Origin: Doryteuthis pealeii
Taxonomy: Eukaryota; Mollusca; Cephalopoda; Myopsida; Loliginidae
Assembly: GCA_023376005.1 (NCBI GenBank)
Contig: CM042151.1
Location: forward strand, 74,830,144-74,894,143
Reading direction: 5' to 3'
Length of the DNA: 64,000 bases
Shown: positions 34,850-44,194 of the stretch, in pieces
Layout: every line of letters starts with the position of its first letter
Position numbering within the stretch: position 1 is the first letter of the stretch
Notes under the pieces: model-generated
Told to the model about the DNA's origin: nothing
Seen by the model: only the letters and a program-made list of their open reading frames with translations
Databases searched by the model: none
Made by a program: the position numbers and the translations under genes

Positions 34850-35600
34850 ATTGAATCGGTAGTGGCAGAACTACGGGAATTAGACAGCTTCGTACAGCAG
34901 TATTTTCATTTATCATCAATTACTGCTAGGGTACATCAGACAAACCAAGCTTTAATAACTTTACTGGAGCATGTACGAGCTCAGACACATTATCATGAGG
35001 GCACTCAGAGTCACTTGAGGGAAATGTTACTAAAAATACAAACCAAAATACATCATTTATGTAGATAAGTTTATAGGTAATGTTCAAGTTTGTTATAAGC
35101 GATAGTATTACCACAAGCAATCAGTGTATCTGATGGAGTCTGGGCAGTAGCTACCCAGATAGAGTTAAGGTTATCTAAAGTTTGTGAAGGAAAACCCACA
35201 AGAACAATAAAAGTGACCACCACTGACCGTGGTAGAATTACCACTGGGTTGTTCAGTGTTCAGTAGTGGGAATGCATACAACAAGCTATATAAACTAAAA
35301 GTAGTTACATTTTTAACCCATGCAGATTTTCTTTTGTTGGAGAATTATTTTTGTCTAACCTGTTCACCACTTCAGTGACTTCATCAATTGACTTTCCCAT
35401 CCTTTGTGATCAAAAAATGTGGGCAAAGATATGGATTGTTGGGAAGAATACTGATGCAGTCAACTCAAACAAAACTATGCCTTACAACACTACACCAAAG
35501 ATGAATCTACAAGTGAGTTTTTTGGTGCCAGAGATTTTAGTACAAATTCTAAGTATATTCAATCCATTGAATAAGAATATAACCTTCATTTCTGTCTAGC
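34850..35600 (+). pseudogene. Possible env-like remnant of Y-c
   Basis: ORF 34862-35068 is amphipathic with spaced Leu/Ile (LDSFVQQYFHLSS, NQALITLLEHV), compatible with the heptad region that follows a fusion peptide in F-type envelope proteins. It comes after the RNase H relic, where env would lie. No transmembrane segment was identified with confidence. Assignment is by position and shape only. Confidence 0.3.
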
Positions 35601-35604
35601 CCTT

Positions 35605-35800
35605 GGGCAAGGCAAGCGGAGACATCCACAGAGAGAGAGAGAAAAATTCACCTAGCAACAAACAGAGCTGCCCATGAATGAGCAAGGCAAGCGGAGACAT
35701 CCACAGAGAGAGAGAAAAATTCACCTAGCAACAAACAGAGCCGCCATGAATGAGCAAGGTGAGCTGAGATGGCCCAGAGAGAGAGAGAGAGAGAGAGGCT
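35605..35800. repeat. Tandem units of about 73 bases with GA runs
   Basis: GGCAAGCGGAGACATCCACA, AGAGAGAGAAAAATTCACC and AGCAACAAACAGAGC occur twice here in tandem, with a third degenerate unit. Related pieces recur at about 36020-36100. Confidence 0.65.
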
Positions 35801-35819
35801 CGGCTGACTGAGAAGCCCT

Positions 35820-36020
35820 CAAAATCTCAATTTCCTCTGCTCAAGATCAAAAACACAACGTGGCGAGTGAAGGGTTAATCTTAGGTTGAAACACCAACCA
35901 GGATCTGCAACCCCACAGAGACAACCAGTCAACTAGCTGGTTGACCAGAGATATCCATCTGTTCAACACAGAGGAGACAAGAGATGACCAAAAAGCTTGG
36001 AGGGAGTGAGAGGCTCACAC
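35820..36020 (+). repeat. Leader V, copy 4
   Basis: AAGATCAAAAACACAACGTG, AAACACCAACCAGGATCTGC and ATCCATCTGTTCAACACAG align with copies 1-3. Confidence 0.5.
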
Positions 36021-36437
36021 TTGCAGAGAGAGAAATTCACCATACAACAAACAGAGCAACGCATGAATGAGCAAGGTGAGATGAGATGGCTACAGAGGGT
36101 GGGGCTTGTCTGACTGCAAATAGAGCAGCTCTCAAATGAACAAGCAGTGACACTATAGTCTATGACTAAAAAGTAATCCTATAAGGAAAAAGCTTAAATT
36201 GAGCAATGATACATATAAAAAAGTACCACATTTTTGGTGAGATAGGGTGTATATAATAGTAGATCTATTGAAACCCCAGAAATGTAATTTGTTGATAAAA
36301 TTTTGGGAAAGGGCCATCTGCTTATTTTTTTATATGTTTTGAGGAAACAAGTGTCAATCAGATAAGAGAAATATTAATTGCCTTGTGATTCACACCGTCC
36401 AGCACACTTTGAAAAGCAGTTTTGTCAAAGAGACAGT

Positions 36438-36780
36438 TGTGACACCCAGTAAAAAGGGTCACATTGATTATTGAGAAGGTAGGAGGAATCGGGAGATAAG
36501 TCAGATCGGACAGCTGGTTCTTGACCAGATTGGACAGCTGCTTCCATAGCAGATCGATAGCTCCATCTCAGAGCCCTTGTCACCGTTTTGCTTTCTCATC
36601 TTTCTACTCAAAGTCCTGAATTTGAATCAGAACTCAACATATATCGCCAGTCATTCCACAAAATTCTGACTTCACTTCAACTTCGACACCCCTTTGTGGT
36701 TGTATATGATTTTCATCACTGTATAACTAATAAAGGTCTTTTATTATTAAAAACGAGTCCGTTGTAATTGTGGAACAACA
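36438..36780 (+). mobile_element. LTR of element Y, best complete copy
   Basis: Starts TGTGACACCC and ends GGAACAACA (343 bases). AATAAA sits near 36730 and is followed by a T-rich stretch. The next bases, TTGGTGAATTTGGTCAC, lie where a primer-binding site should be. Four other partial copies share its 3' half (about 37701, 41797, 45733, 49183). Short direct-end TG...CA and size fit Gypsy LTRs. Confidence 0.7.
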
Positions 36781-37012
36781 TTGGTGAATTTGGTCACTTT
36801 CAGGTATAGCCCGAAACAAGCTCTTCGACTTTCCTGTGGGTCAAATAACACCCATTGTGTTAGATTCGGTGCCGCGACAGCGTATTGGTACATTTGGTGC
36901 CTTCCTGCAGGACGGCATAGTATAAAATTTGTTGCGGCGACCACCGTAGTATTACATTTGATTCCCGTGACTAGGGCAGTATTACATTTGGTGCCTTAAG
37001 ACTCAGGATTCA
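36781..37012 (+). repeat. Y leader A with tandem PBS-like units
   Basis: After the LTR, units of about 31 bases repeat the pattern TAGTATTACATTTGGT followed by a GCCxxGACC-type stretch (about 36890-37000). Each unit looks like an LTR terminus (ACA) joined to a primer-binding site (TTTGGTGCC...GACC). Other copies of this leader are at 37984, 41882, 45842 and 49267. Confidence 0.65.
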
Positions 37013-37130
37013 ACCCTGACAGGTTACCACGGCACAACTGCACCAGCACAAAGATTACCACGGCACAACTGCACCAACACAAAGATTACCACGGCACAAT
37101 TGCACCAACACAAAGATTACCACGGGGCCA
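37013..37130 (+). repeat. 31-base tandem repeat
   Basis: About 3.3 units of GATTACCACGGCACAACTGC plus CACCAACACAAA. A decayed version is at 38260-38460. Confidence 0.8.
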
Positions 37131-37660
37131 TTCCTGACTTACCCCACTCGTGCTACCAGAGATATTCCTGACTTACTCCTCCCGAACATTCCAGAGTTTA
37201 CTACTAATACTTCTGACGACAACAACGTTTTCAACACTTGTTTATCTTTAATAAACGATTTCTACCAAAATTTCTTGTCCATTATTCTTCTGTGCAAACC
37301 ATACGCTTTACAGATATCTTAAGATATATCATTGGTGTCAGCGTGTCGCAAAGGAGAAAATGGATTATACGAAATTAACTCGCCCTGAAATTTTTGTCCT
37401 TATCAGAGACCAGGAGAAAAATCTCTATGACTTAAAAATTCACCCAACACCTGTAAGTCAGGAAGCAATACAAGAAATAACAACCAAGATTAACAGAATG
37501 ATGGAAGCCCTGGATTATGCCAAACCAACAACACCAACAACAGCCCAGAAAGCCGACAAATATGGTCTCTTAATGTGTCATCAATCCCTACGCGACATGA
37601 GGACTCAAAAAGAATTTTAACCCTGGAAACGACGTGAACCAATTCAGAGCCCTGGATTCA
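37131..37660 (+). pseudogene. Element X 5' fragment (LTR end, PBS, gag start)
   Basis: Collinear with 42545-43080: LTR 3' part with TAATAAACG, LTR end ATATCA, then TTGGTGTCAGCG as primer-binding site, and gag starting MDYTKLTRPE at 37360. The gag is cut by a frameshift near 37600 and the copy ends about 37641. Confidence 0.8.
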
Positions 37661-37700
37661 GGGGTTTGGAACCCATAAAAGAAGTCCCAAATGGGTTCCA

Positions 37701-38660
37701 GGTAAATCGGACAGCTGGTTCTTGACCAGATTGGACAACTGCTTCCATAGCAGATTGATAGTGCCGTCTCATAGCCCTTGTCACCGTCTTTGCTTTGTCA
37801 TCTTGTTACTCAAAGTCCAGAATTTGAATCAGAACCAAACATATATCGCCAGTCAGTCCACAAAATTCCGACTCAACTCCAGCTTCGATACCCTTTTGTG
37901 GTTGTACATGATTTTTTATCACTGTATAATTAATAAAGGTCGTTTCATTGTTAAAAAACGCGTTCGTATTAATTGTGGAACAACATTGGTGAATTTGGTC
38001 ACTTTCAGGTACAGCCTGGAGCAAGCACTTCAACTTTCCTGTGGGTCAAATAACACCCATCGTATTAGATTCGGCGCCACGACAGCATAGTGTTACATTT
38101 GGTCCCGTGACCAGATCATGGTATTACATTTGGCACCCCAACCAGCATAGTATTACATTTGGTCCCGTGACCAGATCATAGTATTACATTTGGCACCCCG
38201 ACCAACATCGTATTACATTTGGTGCCTTAAGACTCAGGATTCGACCCTGACAGGTTACCACGGCACAACTGCACCAACAAAGATTACCACGGCACAACGA
38301 CACTGGACATTTACAAGATACGACCCTGAGAGATCACCAAGTCAGAACTACGTCAAGGATTCAAAACAAAGATTAGCATGGCACAACTGCACCAACAAAG
38401 ATTACCACGGCACAACTTCACCAACACAAAAGTTACCATGGCACAACTGCACCACAATTGGTTCCTGATCACCCAAGATACGACCCTGGGAGATCTCCAG
38501 ATCGCATACACATCAAGGATTCAACACAACTAAGAAGCAACCAAGAAGCACTTCAAGCATCAGCATTACAGGTAGACTACCATTCTTTCTCTATCTCTCT
38601 TGTCTCTGTACACAAAAGTCGGCTTGCATTTTTTTAATATATAGAAATATAGACAAAATC
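37701..38660 (+). mobile_element. Y-a partial LTR and leader B
   Basis: The LTR lacks its first part and begins near TAAATCGGACAGCTGG. It ends near GGAACAACA at 37985. The PBS-like array follows with at least five ATTACATTTGG(T/C) units to about 38225, then 31-base repeats. A candidate splice donor ACAG/GTAGAC lies at 38571-38577, before gag. Confidence 0.65.
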
Positions 38661-38664
38661 TATT

Positions 38665-39285
38665 ATGGCAGAAAATAATAATAGTTTAATAAGTAGGGCA
38701 GTAACAAACAGGTCAAAAATCCCCATATACACTGGGAAACCAGCGGAATTGAGGCCTTGGATGGCGGCATTGTCAAAAAAGGAACGGATATACAAACTAA
38801 CTGATCCAGAACTTGTCGCCTTGGCCTATGATTTCACTGATGGAATCGCATCGGAGTGGATAGGGGAGTACACGGACGACCACCCCGAGGTCTCCAGTGC
38901 GGAGCTGTTTCAACAGCAATTTGGGGAAATAGCAAACGTTACAGAAGCTGCCCGGGCTCTTATTAGAATAAAACAGAAGCAGGGAGAGACACTCGCAGAA
39001 CTGGTTAATAGAATGATGAAATTAGCCAGAATAGCGTATCAGGATTCGGAACACAGAGAGGGTCGGGCAGTACAAGTACAGCTAGCTGAATACTTTATAG
39101 ATGCCTTAAATAATCCCTTTATAAAACAAGACGTAGCAAGGGCAAATCCCAAAACATTATCTGAGGCATTGACGGTGGCAAGGGAGAGTGAAAGATTATT
39201 TGAGAGGCTGAACCTGCCTCAAAAGAGCAGTTGGGAAACTGCACGAAAGAATAATAGTGAAGGGTGGAAAACTTATAACGGGTAG
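38665..39285 (+). CDS. Element Y gag (copy Y-a)
   Basis: Gag-like structural protein of a Gypsy-class retrotransposon, 206 residues open. MAENNNSLISRAVTNRSKIP leads into IYTGKPAELRPWMAAL and EWIGEYTDDHPEVSSAELFQ, then KQKQGETLAELVNRMMKLA, the pattern of the retrotransposon Gag family (W near the start, QxxGExLxxxxxRxxxLA later). A following Cys/His cluster near 39375-39415 (CCGHGKSTHLMNC, out of frame) may be the remnant nucleocapsid knuckle. The frame stops at 39285, before that knuckle. Protease and RT that should follow are deleted. Confidence 0.75.
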   Translation: MAENNNSLISRAVTNRSKIPIYTGKPAELRPWMAALSKKERIYKLTDPELVALAYDFTDGIASEWIGEYTDDHPEVSSAELFQQQFGEIANVTEAARALIRIKQKQGETLAELVNRMMKLARIAYQDSEHREGRAVQVQLAEYFIDALNNPFIKQDVARANPKTLSEALTVARESERLFERLNLPQKSSWETARKNNSEGWKTYNG

Positions 39286-39790
39286 GGTTACTGGGGTCCC
39301 GTAACATGTCAAGGGTGCCCAAAGTAGAGAGACGGCACAACGAGTGTCGGGGGAGGTAATGCACCCCAGTGAAGGATCCTGTTGTGGACATGGCAAGAGC
39401 ACCCACTTAATGAACTGCCATTATTTTGATAAAAACAGAGATATAAGAACCACAGAGGGAAGGATCAGGGAAGATGCTTATCATAGATCTGGCCCGGATT
39501 ATTCTCAGATGACCAAGTGGGCTGGTGAAAGGAGAGGAAATTTCCCAAGCAACAGCCCTAGTAGATAAACATGGCCCAATAGAGGACAGGGAGTTAACCG
39601 TGGATCAGAAAATAGGAGAGTGGGGCTAGCAACAGGCACTAAGGGATGTCCTAATTATAGAAACCAGGGAAACTTTCAGGGGCCACCCCAGTAACTAAGA
39701 GGGTGGCCTGGAATCCAGTAAGGGGTAACCAAGAACATGGGGTCTGTACACGTAAAAAACCCAAAAACGAAAACATGTTGAGGAACCAGA
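39286..39790 (+). pseudogene. Decayed gag C terminus and deletion joint
   Basis: Gag C-terminal sequence with several stops. At about 39790 it joins directly to the RNase H start (TAAGTAAGCC-ATGATCTTGTAC, as at 47623), so the whole protease-RT region is missing in Y-a. Confidence 0.65.
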
Positions 39791-39794
39791 CTTA

Positions 39795-40205
39795 AGTAAG
39801 CCTATGATCTTGTACAAGGACGCAAGCGATCAGTGCATAGGGGCATGTCTTACTCAGCCATGCCCAGAAAGGAATGGTCCTGTACCTGGAATACCTGAAG
39901 AAATTCTGATTTATTTCTTATCCCATAAACTAAGCCCCACAGAACAAAGGTGGCCAGTGATAGAAAAAGAAGTGTATGATATATGCTTTACAAAAATTTG
40001 ACTATTATTTAAGTGGGGCCACATTTACTATTAAAACTGACCATAAACCACTCCAGTACTTATTAAAGGCTGATTGGAAAAATAAAAAATACAGCAATGG
40101 GCGTTGAGAATCAGTGAATACAATTGTAAGATTGAGTATTTATTGGGCAAGGAAAATACTTGTGCTGATTTACTATCATGTATCCCTAACGAGTTAAAAT
40201 TATAA
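39795..40205 (+). pseudogene. Y-a RNase H fragment
   Basis: MILYKDASDQCIGACLTQP carries the first RNase H Asp region, followed by IEKEVYDICF. Frameshifted beyond 40000, then YLLGKENTCADLLSCIPNEL, where Arg of the usual DLLSR is Cys (CGT to TGT, the pattern of methylated CpG decay). Confidence 0.8.
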
Positions 40206-40223
40206 TCGGATAATGCAAAACAG

Positions 40224-41039
40224 GTGGATGATAAGGCATACCAAATAAACGTCCTGAATTCGCATAAATTGAGAGACAGGCCGAACTTAGACGATTCAGA
40301 AATAGAAATAGAAGTGGCTAATTCACAAAGCCATCAAGAGCTGCTAGCTCGCGATATTCAGGAAGATGAAGAAATTCAGTTAATTAAAGAGACTATCGAA
40401 TCGGGAAATGCCCCAAAGTCTTGGGCAGATAGATATCTGTTGCAGGAGGGGTTACTGTATTATCAGTCTGGTAAGGGAGATGATATCAGACCACGTCTGT
40501 ATCTATCAAAATTTATTAGAGAACACATTTTAAACGAATGTCACGATAAAATGGGACATGTGGGTGTAGATAAAACCAATGATCTCATAAGCAGGAAGTA
40601 TTATTGGCCAGGATTGTATAAAGAAGTTAACAATTATGTAAATAGATGCACGGTTTGTCGATTGAGAAGTAGTAAACAGAATGCATCACCACTGCTTGAA
40701 ACAGATATTCCTTCCTACCCCTTTCAGAAGATTAGTATGGATGTATCTGGTCCCTACGGTGAGACATCACAGGGGAACATGTATATAGTTAGTTTTGTTG
40801 ATTGGCTAAGCAATTGGCCCGAAGCCTTCGCAGTCGCTGATAAAAGGGCCCAAAAAATTGCTGATCTTATTTTAACCGAAATATTCCCTAGGTACAGAGT
40901 CCCCTTGGAGTTGGTAATGGATAATGGTACGGAAAACATTAATGAAGTCATGAGGGAAACCTTACATGGTTTAAATATCCAACATATTACATATCCAACT
41001 TCTCCTTACCATCCTCAGAGTAACGCTAAGATTGAATGA
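40224..41039 (+). pseudogene. Y-a integrase, stopped just after the catalytic Glu
   Basis: Integrase of element Y. HHCC zinc finger (ECHDKMGHVG ... RCTVCRL), catalytic Asp in SMDVSGPYG, second Asp in LVMDNGTEN, and catalytic Glu in PYHPQSNAKIE, all in one 271-codon frame. A TGA follows this Glu at 41037; in relatives Arg (often CGA) stands there. The sequence beyond reads on in frame (FHRFLGDILSKL) until a 690-base deletion at about 41130. Y-b carries the same TGA. Confidence 0.85.
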
Positions 41040-41301
41040 TTTCATAGATTCTTGGGAGATATTTTGTCGAAACTGACACAGGGAAACAGCAGCGACTGGG
41101 ATTTGAACTTGAATCAGGCATTAGCTGAAAGATAGACTCAGAAGTTCAAGAAAAGAAAAGAACTAGATAGTCTGCTAAATAGAAATAAATAAATAAATAA
41201 AATCTAAAGAAGGGATGTTATTTGGTGAAATACCATTTATGTTAGTAAGGTCCATTTTCTTTGTGACCGTTTGAGTAACTATGACTCTGTTCTCTTGCAG
41301 G

Positions 41302-41796
41302 ATGGCGAGTCCGGGACTATTACGTCTACTGATATTAGTGACGGCTGCAGATGCTCTAAAAAAAAATTTTTTTAAAATACCATATTCCAGAAAGTAAACG
41401 AAGTGACAATAACAAGGTCAAAATGGTTGCTAGCTCTCACAATTAATTTAAGACCGTACAAGTTACTATTGAAGAATATAGGGTCTGAACGAGCCGAAAC
41501 TGCCGCTGTAGGAAAAAGGGTTAATAAAGATTGCATAGGTAATGATAAGAAAGACTGTCTAAATTTGTGGTGCCTCCTAGTGCAAGAAATAGAATGGAAG
41601 AGGACTGGAAAATTATGAGAGAATGTCTAAAGGGGCTACGGTTGTTTGAAAGGAGAAGACAAAGGTCAGTAATTCCTATAATGGGGAAAGCATTGAATGT
41701 ACTCTTTGGCACAGTAACAGAGAGGGAGTTAGAAACCATTAGGGATAAACTGGATAATTTTGAGAGAGATCAACGAACTTTAGTTCAAGTAGAAAA
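41302..41796 (+). pseudogene. Y-a env-like gene, spliced acceptor and fusion-type motifs
   Basis: A splice acceptor TCTCTTGCAG abuts the ATG at 41302. The start MASPGLLRLLILVTAADA looks like a signal peptide. Then, in shifted frames, ALTINLRPYKLL and, after 41567, a basic RRRQR (41651-41665, possible furin site) followed by SVIPIMGKALNVLFGTVTER, similar in shape to the fusion peptide of F-type envelope proteins of errantiviruses (R-rich site, GxxLxxLFG). Breaks: an A-run frameshift near 41360-41395, one near 41555, and truncation at 41796 where it fuses to the LTR. No transmembrane anchor remains. Confidence 0.65.
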
Positions 41797-42199
41797 GTGG
41801 TTGTACATGATTTTTATCACCGTATAACTAATAAAGGTCTTTTATTATTAAAAACACGTCCGTTGTAATTGTGGAAAAACATTGATGAATTTGGTCACTT
41901 TCAGGTACAGCCTGAAACAAGCTCTTCAACTTTCCTGTGGGTCAAATAACACCCATCGTGTTAGATTCGGCGCCGCAACAGCATATTGGTACATTTGGTG
42001 CCTTCCCACAGGACGGCATAGTATTACATTTGTTGCCGCGACCACTGTAGTATTACTTTTGGTTCCCGTGACTAGGGTAGTATTACATTACAATTGAATC
42101 ATAGAATGACTGTTATAGAAGTGATTGGCAGCAGTTCACCTTTCACTGACCTAGTCAGTGATTTCTCATTGGCTAATGGCAAACCATGTGAAGGGAACT
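41797..42199 (+). mobile_element. Y-a 3' LTR remnant, leader C and unique tail
   Basis: Only the last 85 or so bases of the LTR (from GTGGTTGTACATGATTTTT) remain, fused to env. A leader with PBS-like units follows (41882-42090), then a 110-base segment (AATTGAATCATAGAATGACT to GAAGGGAACT). The 41130-42200 block is duplicated at 48523-49585. Confidence 0.7.
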
Positions 42200-42755
42200 T
42201 GACAGGCAGGATCAAGGAGCCGCTACGCACCCACTACCACACACACACCGGACACTCAACCTTACTTCAACACCTCACCGCAGCCGGCACAATATCCTTA
42301 CCTCCCTGACCACCACGGCGCTACCCACTACAACTCACTGGGTCATTCCTGACTTGGTTCCCACACCAAGTGAACATCAACTTACATCGGCACCCTACCG
42401 ACACTACACATTGACCATCACGGGTCCATCTGCCTTCATCACTATTCCTGACTTATTATCTATGACTGCAACTATCCACACCCACACCACGCAGAGCCTG
42501 ACATATTATCATACGATACCCACACCTTACTGTACTTCACGACCCCAGGGCCATTCCTGACTTACCCCACTCGTGCTACCAGAGATATTCCTGACTTACT
42601 CCTTCCGACCATTCCAGAGTTTACTACTAATACTTCTGACGACAACAACGTTTTCAACACTTGTTTATCTTTAATAAACGATTTTCTACCAAAATTTCTT
42701 GTCCATTATTCTTCTTTGCAAACCATACGCTTTACAGATATCTTAAGATATATCA
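42200..42755 (+). mobile_element. Element X 5' LTR
   Basis: It starts TGACAGGCAGG exactly where the Y-a and Y-b tail blocks diverge, and ends ATATCA before the primer-binding site TTGGTGTCAGCG at 42756. Poly(A) signal TAATAAACG lies near 42671. The C-rich, CACACA-rich 5' half differs from the AT-rich surroundings. The start is inferred from the divergence point. Confidence 0.55.
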
Positions 42756-42783
42756 TTGGTGTCAGCGTGTCGCAAAGGAGAAA

Positions 42784-43539
42784 ATGGATTATACGAAATT
42801 AACTCGCCCTGAAATTTTCGTCCTTATCAGAGACCAGGAGAAAAATCTCCATGACTTAAAAATTCACCCAACGCCTGTAAGTCAGGAAGCAATACAAGAA
42901 ATAACAACCAAGATTAACAGAATGATGGAAGCCCTGGATTATGCCAAACCAACAACACCACCAACAGCCCAGAAAGCCGACAAATATGGTCTCTTAATGC
43001 GTCATCAATCCTTACGCGATGTGATGAGACTCAAAAAGAATTTTAACCCTGGAAACGACATGAACCAATTTATCACCAGCCTAAACAAAGCCTATACGGT
43101 CCATGTAATGCCCGAACTTACCAACTATCCTAGCCTGGAGACTGAATTTGTCAAGGCTGCCAAGGGTTTACTCGACCACAGCATTTTTCAGCAGATGACT
43201 GACTCCGGGCAGGACACATCCACCTTCGAGCAGCTGAAGACATAGCTCCTGGCAACCCATGGCAGCCAGATGACAAACTTCCAACACCTTAGTCGCGCAT
43301 GGGATTTACAACGACGAGACGGGGAAAAGCTGACAGATTTCGCTGGCCGACTCAAAAACACAATCAGAGAGGCCGCTGTCCACATAAAAAATAAACACAG
43401 GAAGGACAACAACGCTGATCTAACCGTCGATCCACTTTTCTCGGTGATGGGGGCAATGTTGATGAGTGAGGTCAAAAAACGTGGAATCCAAACCTATACC
43501 CTCACCTCGTCAGAACAATGGACAACCATTACACAGTGA
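42784..43539 (+). pseudogene. Element X gag, one in-frame stop
   Basis: MDYTKLTRPEIFVLIRDQEK begins 252 codons in one frame with a single TAG at 43243 (probably from CAG). Central helices (TEFVKAAKGLLDHSIFQQMT) and RRDGEKLTDFAGRLKNTI are typical Gag family sequence (DGEKLxxFAxRL). The frame ends at TGA 43537; a neighbouring frame continues up to the solo LTR at 43649 and resumes after it. Confidence 0.75.
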
Positions 43540-43648
43540 GCGGTATAGCGTGTGAAGCCCAACGATACATCGATCGGGGCATAAAGACTGACGACATGAC
43601 ATCGCATGACAACACATACTACACCCATAGACCACAGCGATGGAGTCG

Positions 43649-44187
43649 TGTTACATAATTATTAGATCCCTAATGCTTTTATAAGGTATTGTAGAAATCA
43701 TAATGGCAATTAGTATAGCTGATGGCCTTGAGAGTGAATAACAGCGTTTGACCTCGGAACCCTGATAGAAGGCCCTTCCGGTTTAAGGATACTAAGTAAG
43801 TAACTTAGTTAGAACTTAGAAGCCGAGCTAGCAACATGTAAGCCTCATCTGCGCAGATTGTCTGGGTGGGGATTTGGAATAAAGTAACATCAACATAAAT
43901 CGAAGTCTTGTGTTTATTACTAAAAACTAACAATGACACAAGGCTTCTGATAAGAAGTGATCCCTAACAGAAACCAGACCCGGAATCCTCAATAGAAGAC
44001 CAGACAAGACTTAGAAGATATACCAGACCAAGATAGATGATAGACGATCAGAAGCAAAGCCGGCCAGAAGAATAGACGACAGAGTAAGAAGTAAGAAAGG
44101 TATATAACGTTATATGATTTGGTATCGTGAAAAGACCAGTATATAACATATACCTATTTAGTGCCGGTAAAGAAGGCGCTATGCAAT
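43649..44187 (+). mobile_element. Solo LTR, family Z, copy 2, inside element X
   Basis: Starts TGTTACATAA, AATAAAG near 43879. It is flanked by the 5-base duplication AGTCG at 43644-43648 and 44188-44192. About 80 bases longer than copy 1 near its 3' end. X coding resumes after the right duplication. Confidence 0.8.
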
Positions 44188-44194
44188 AGTCGGG

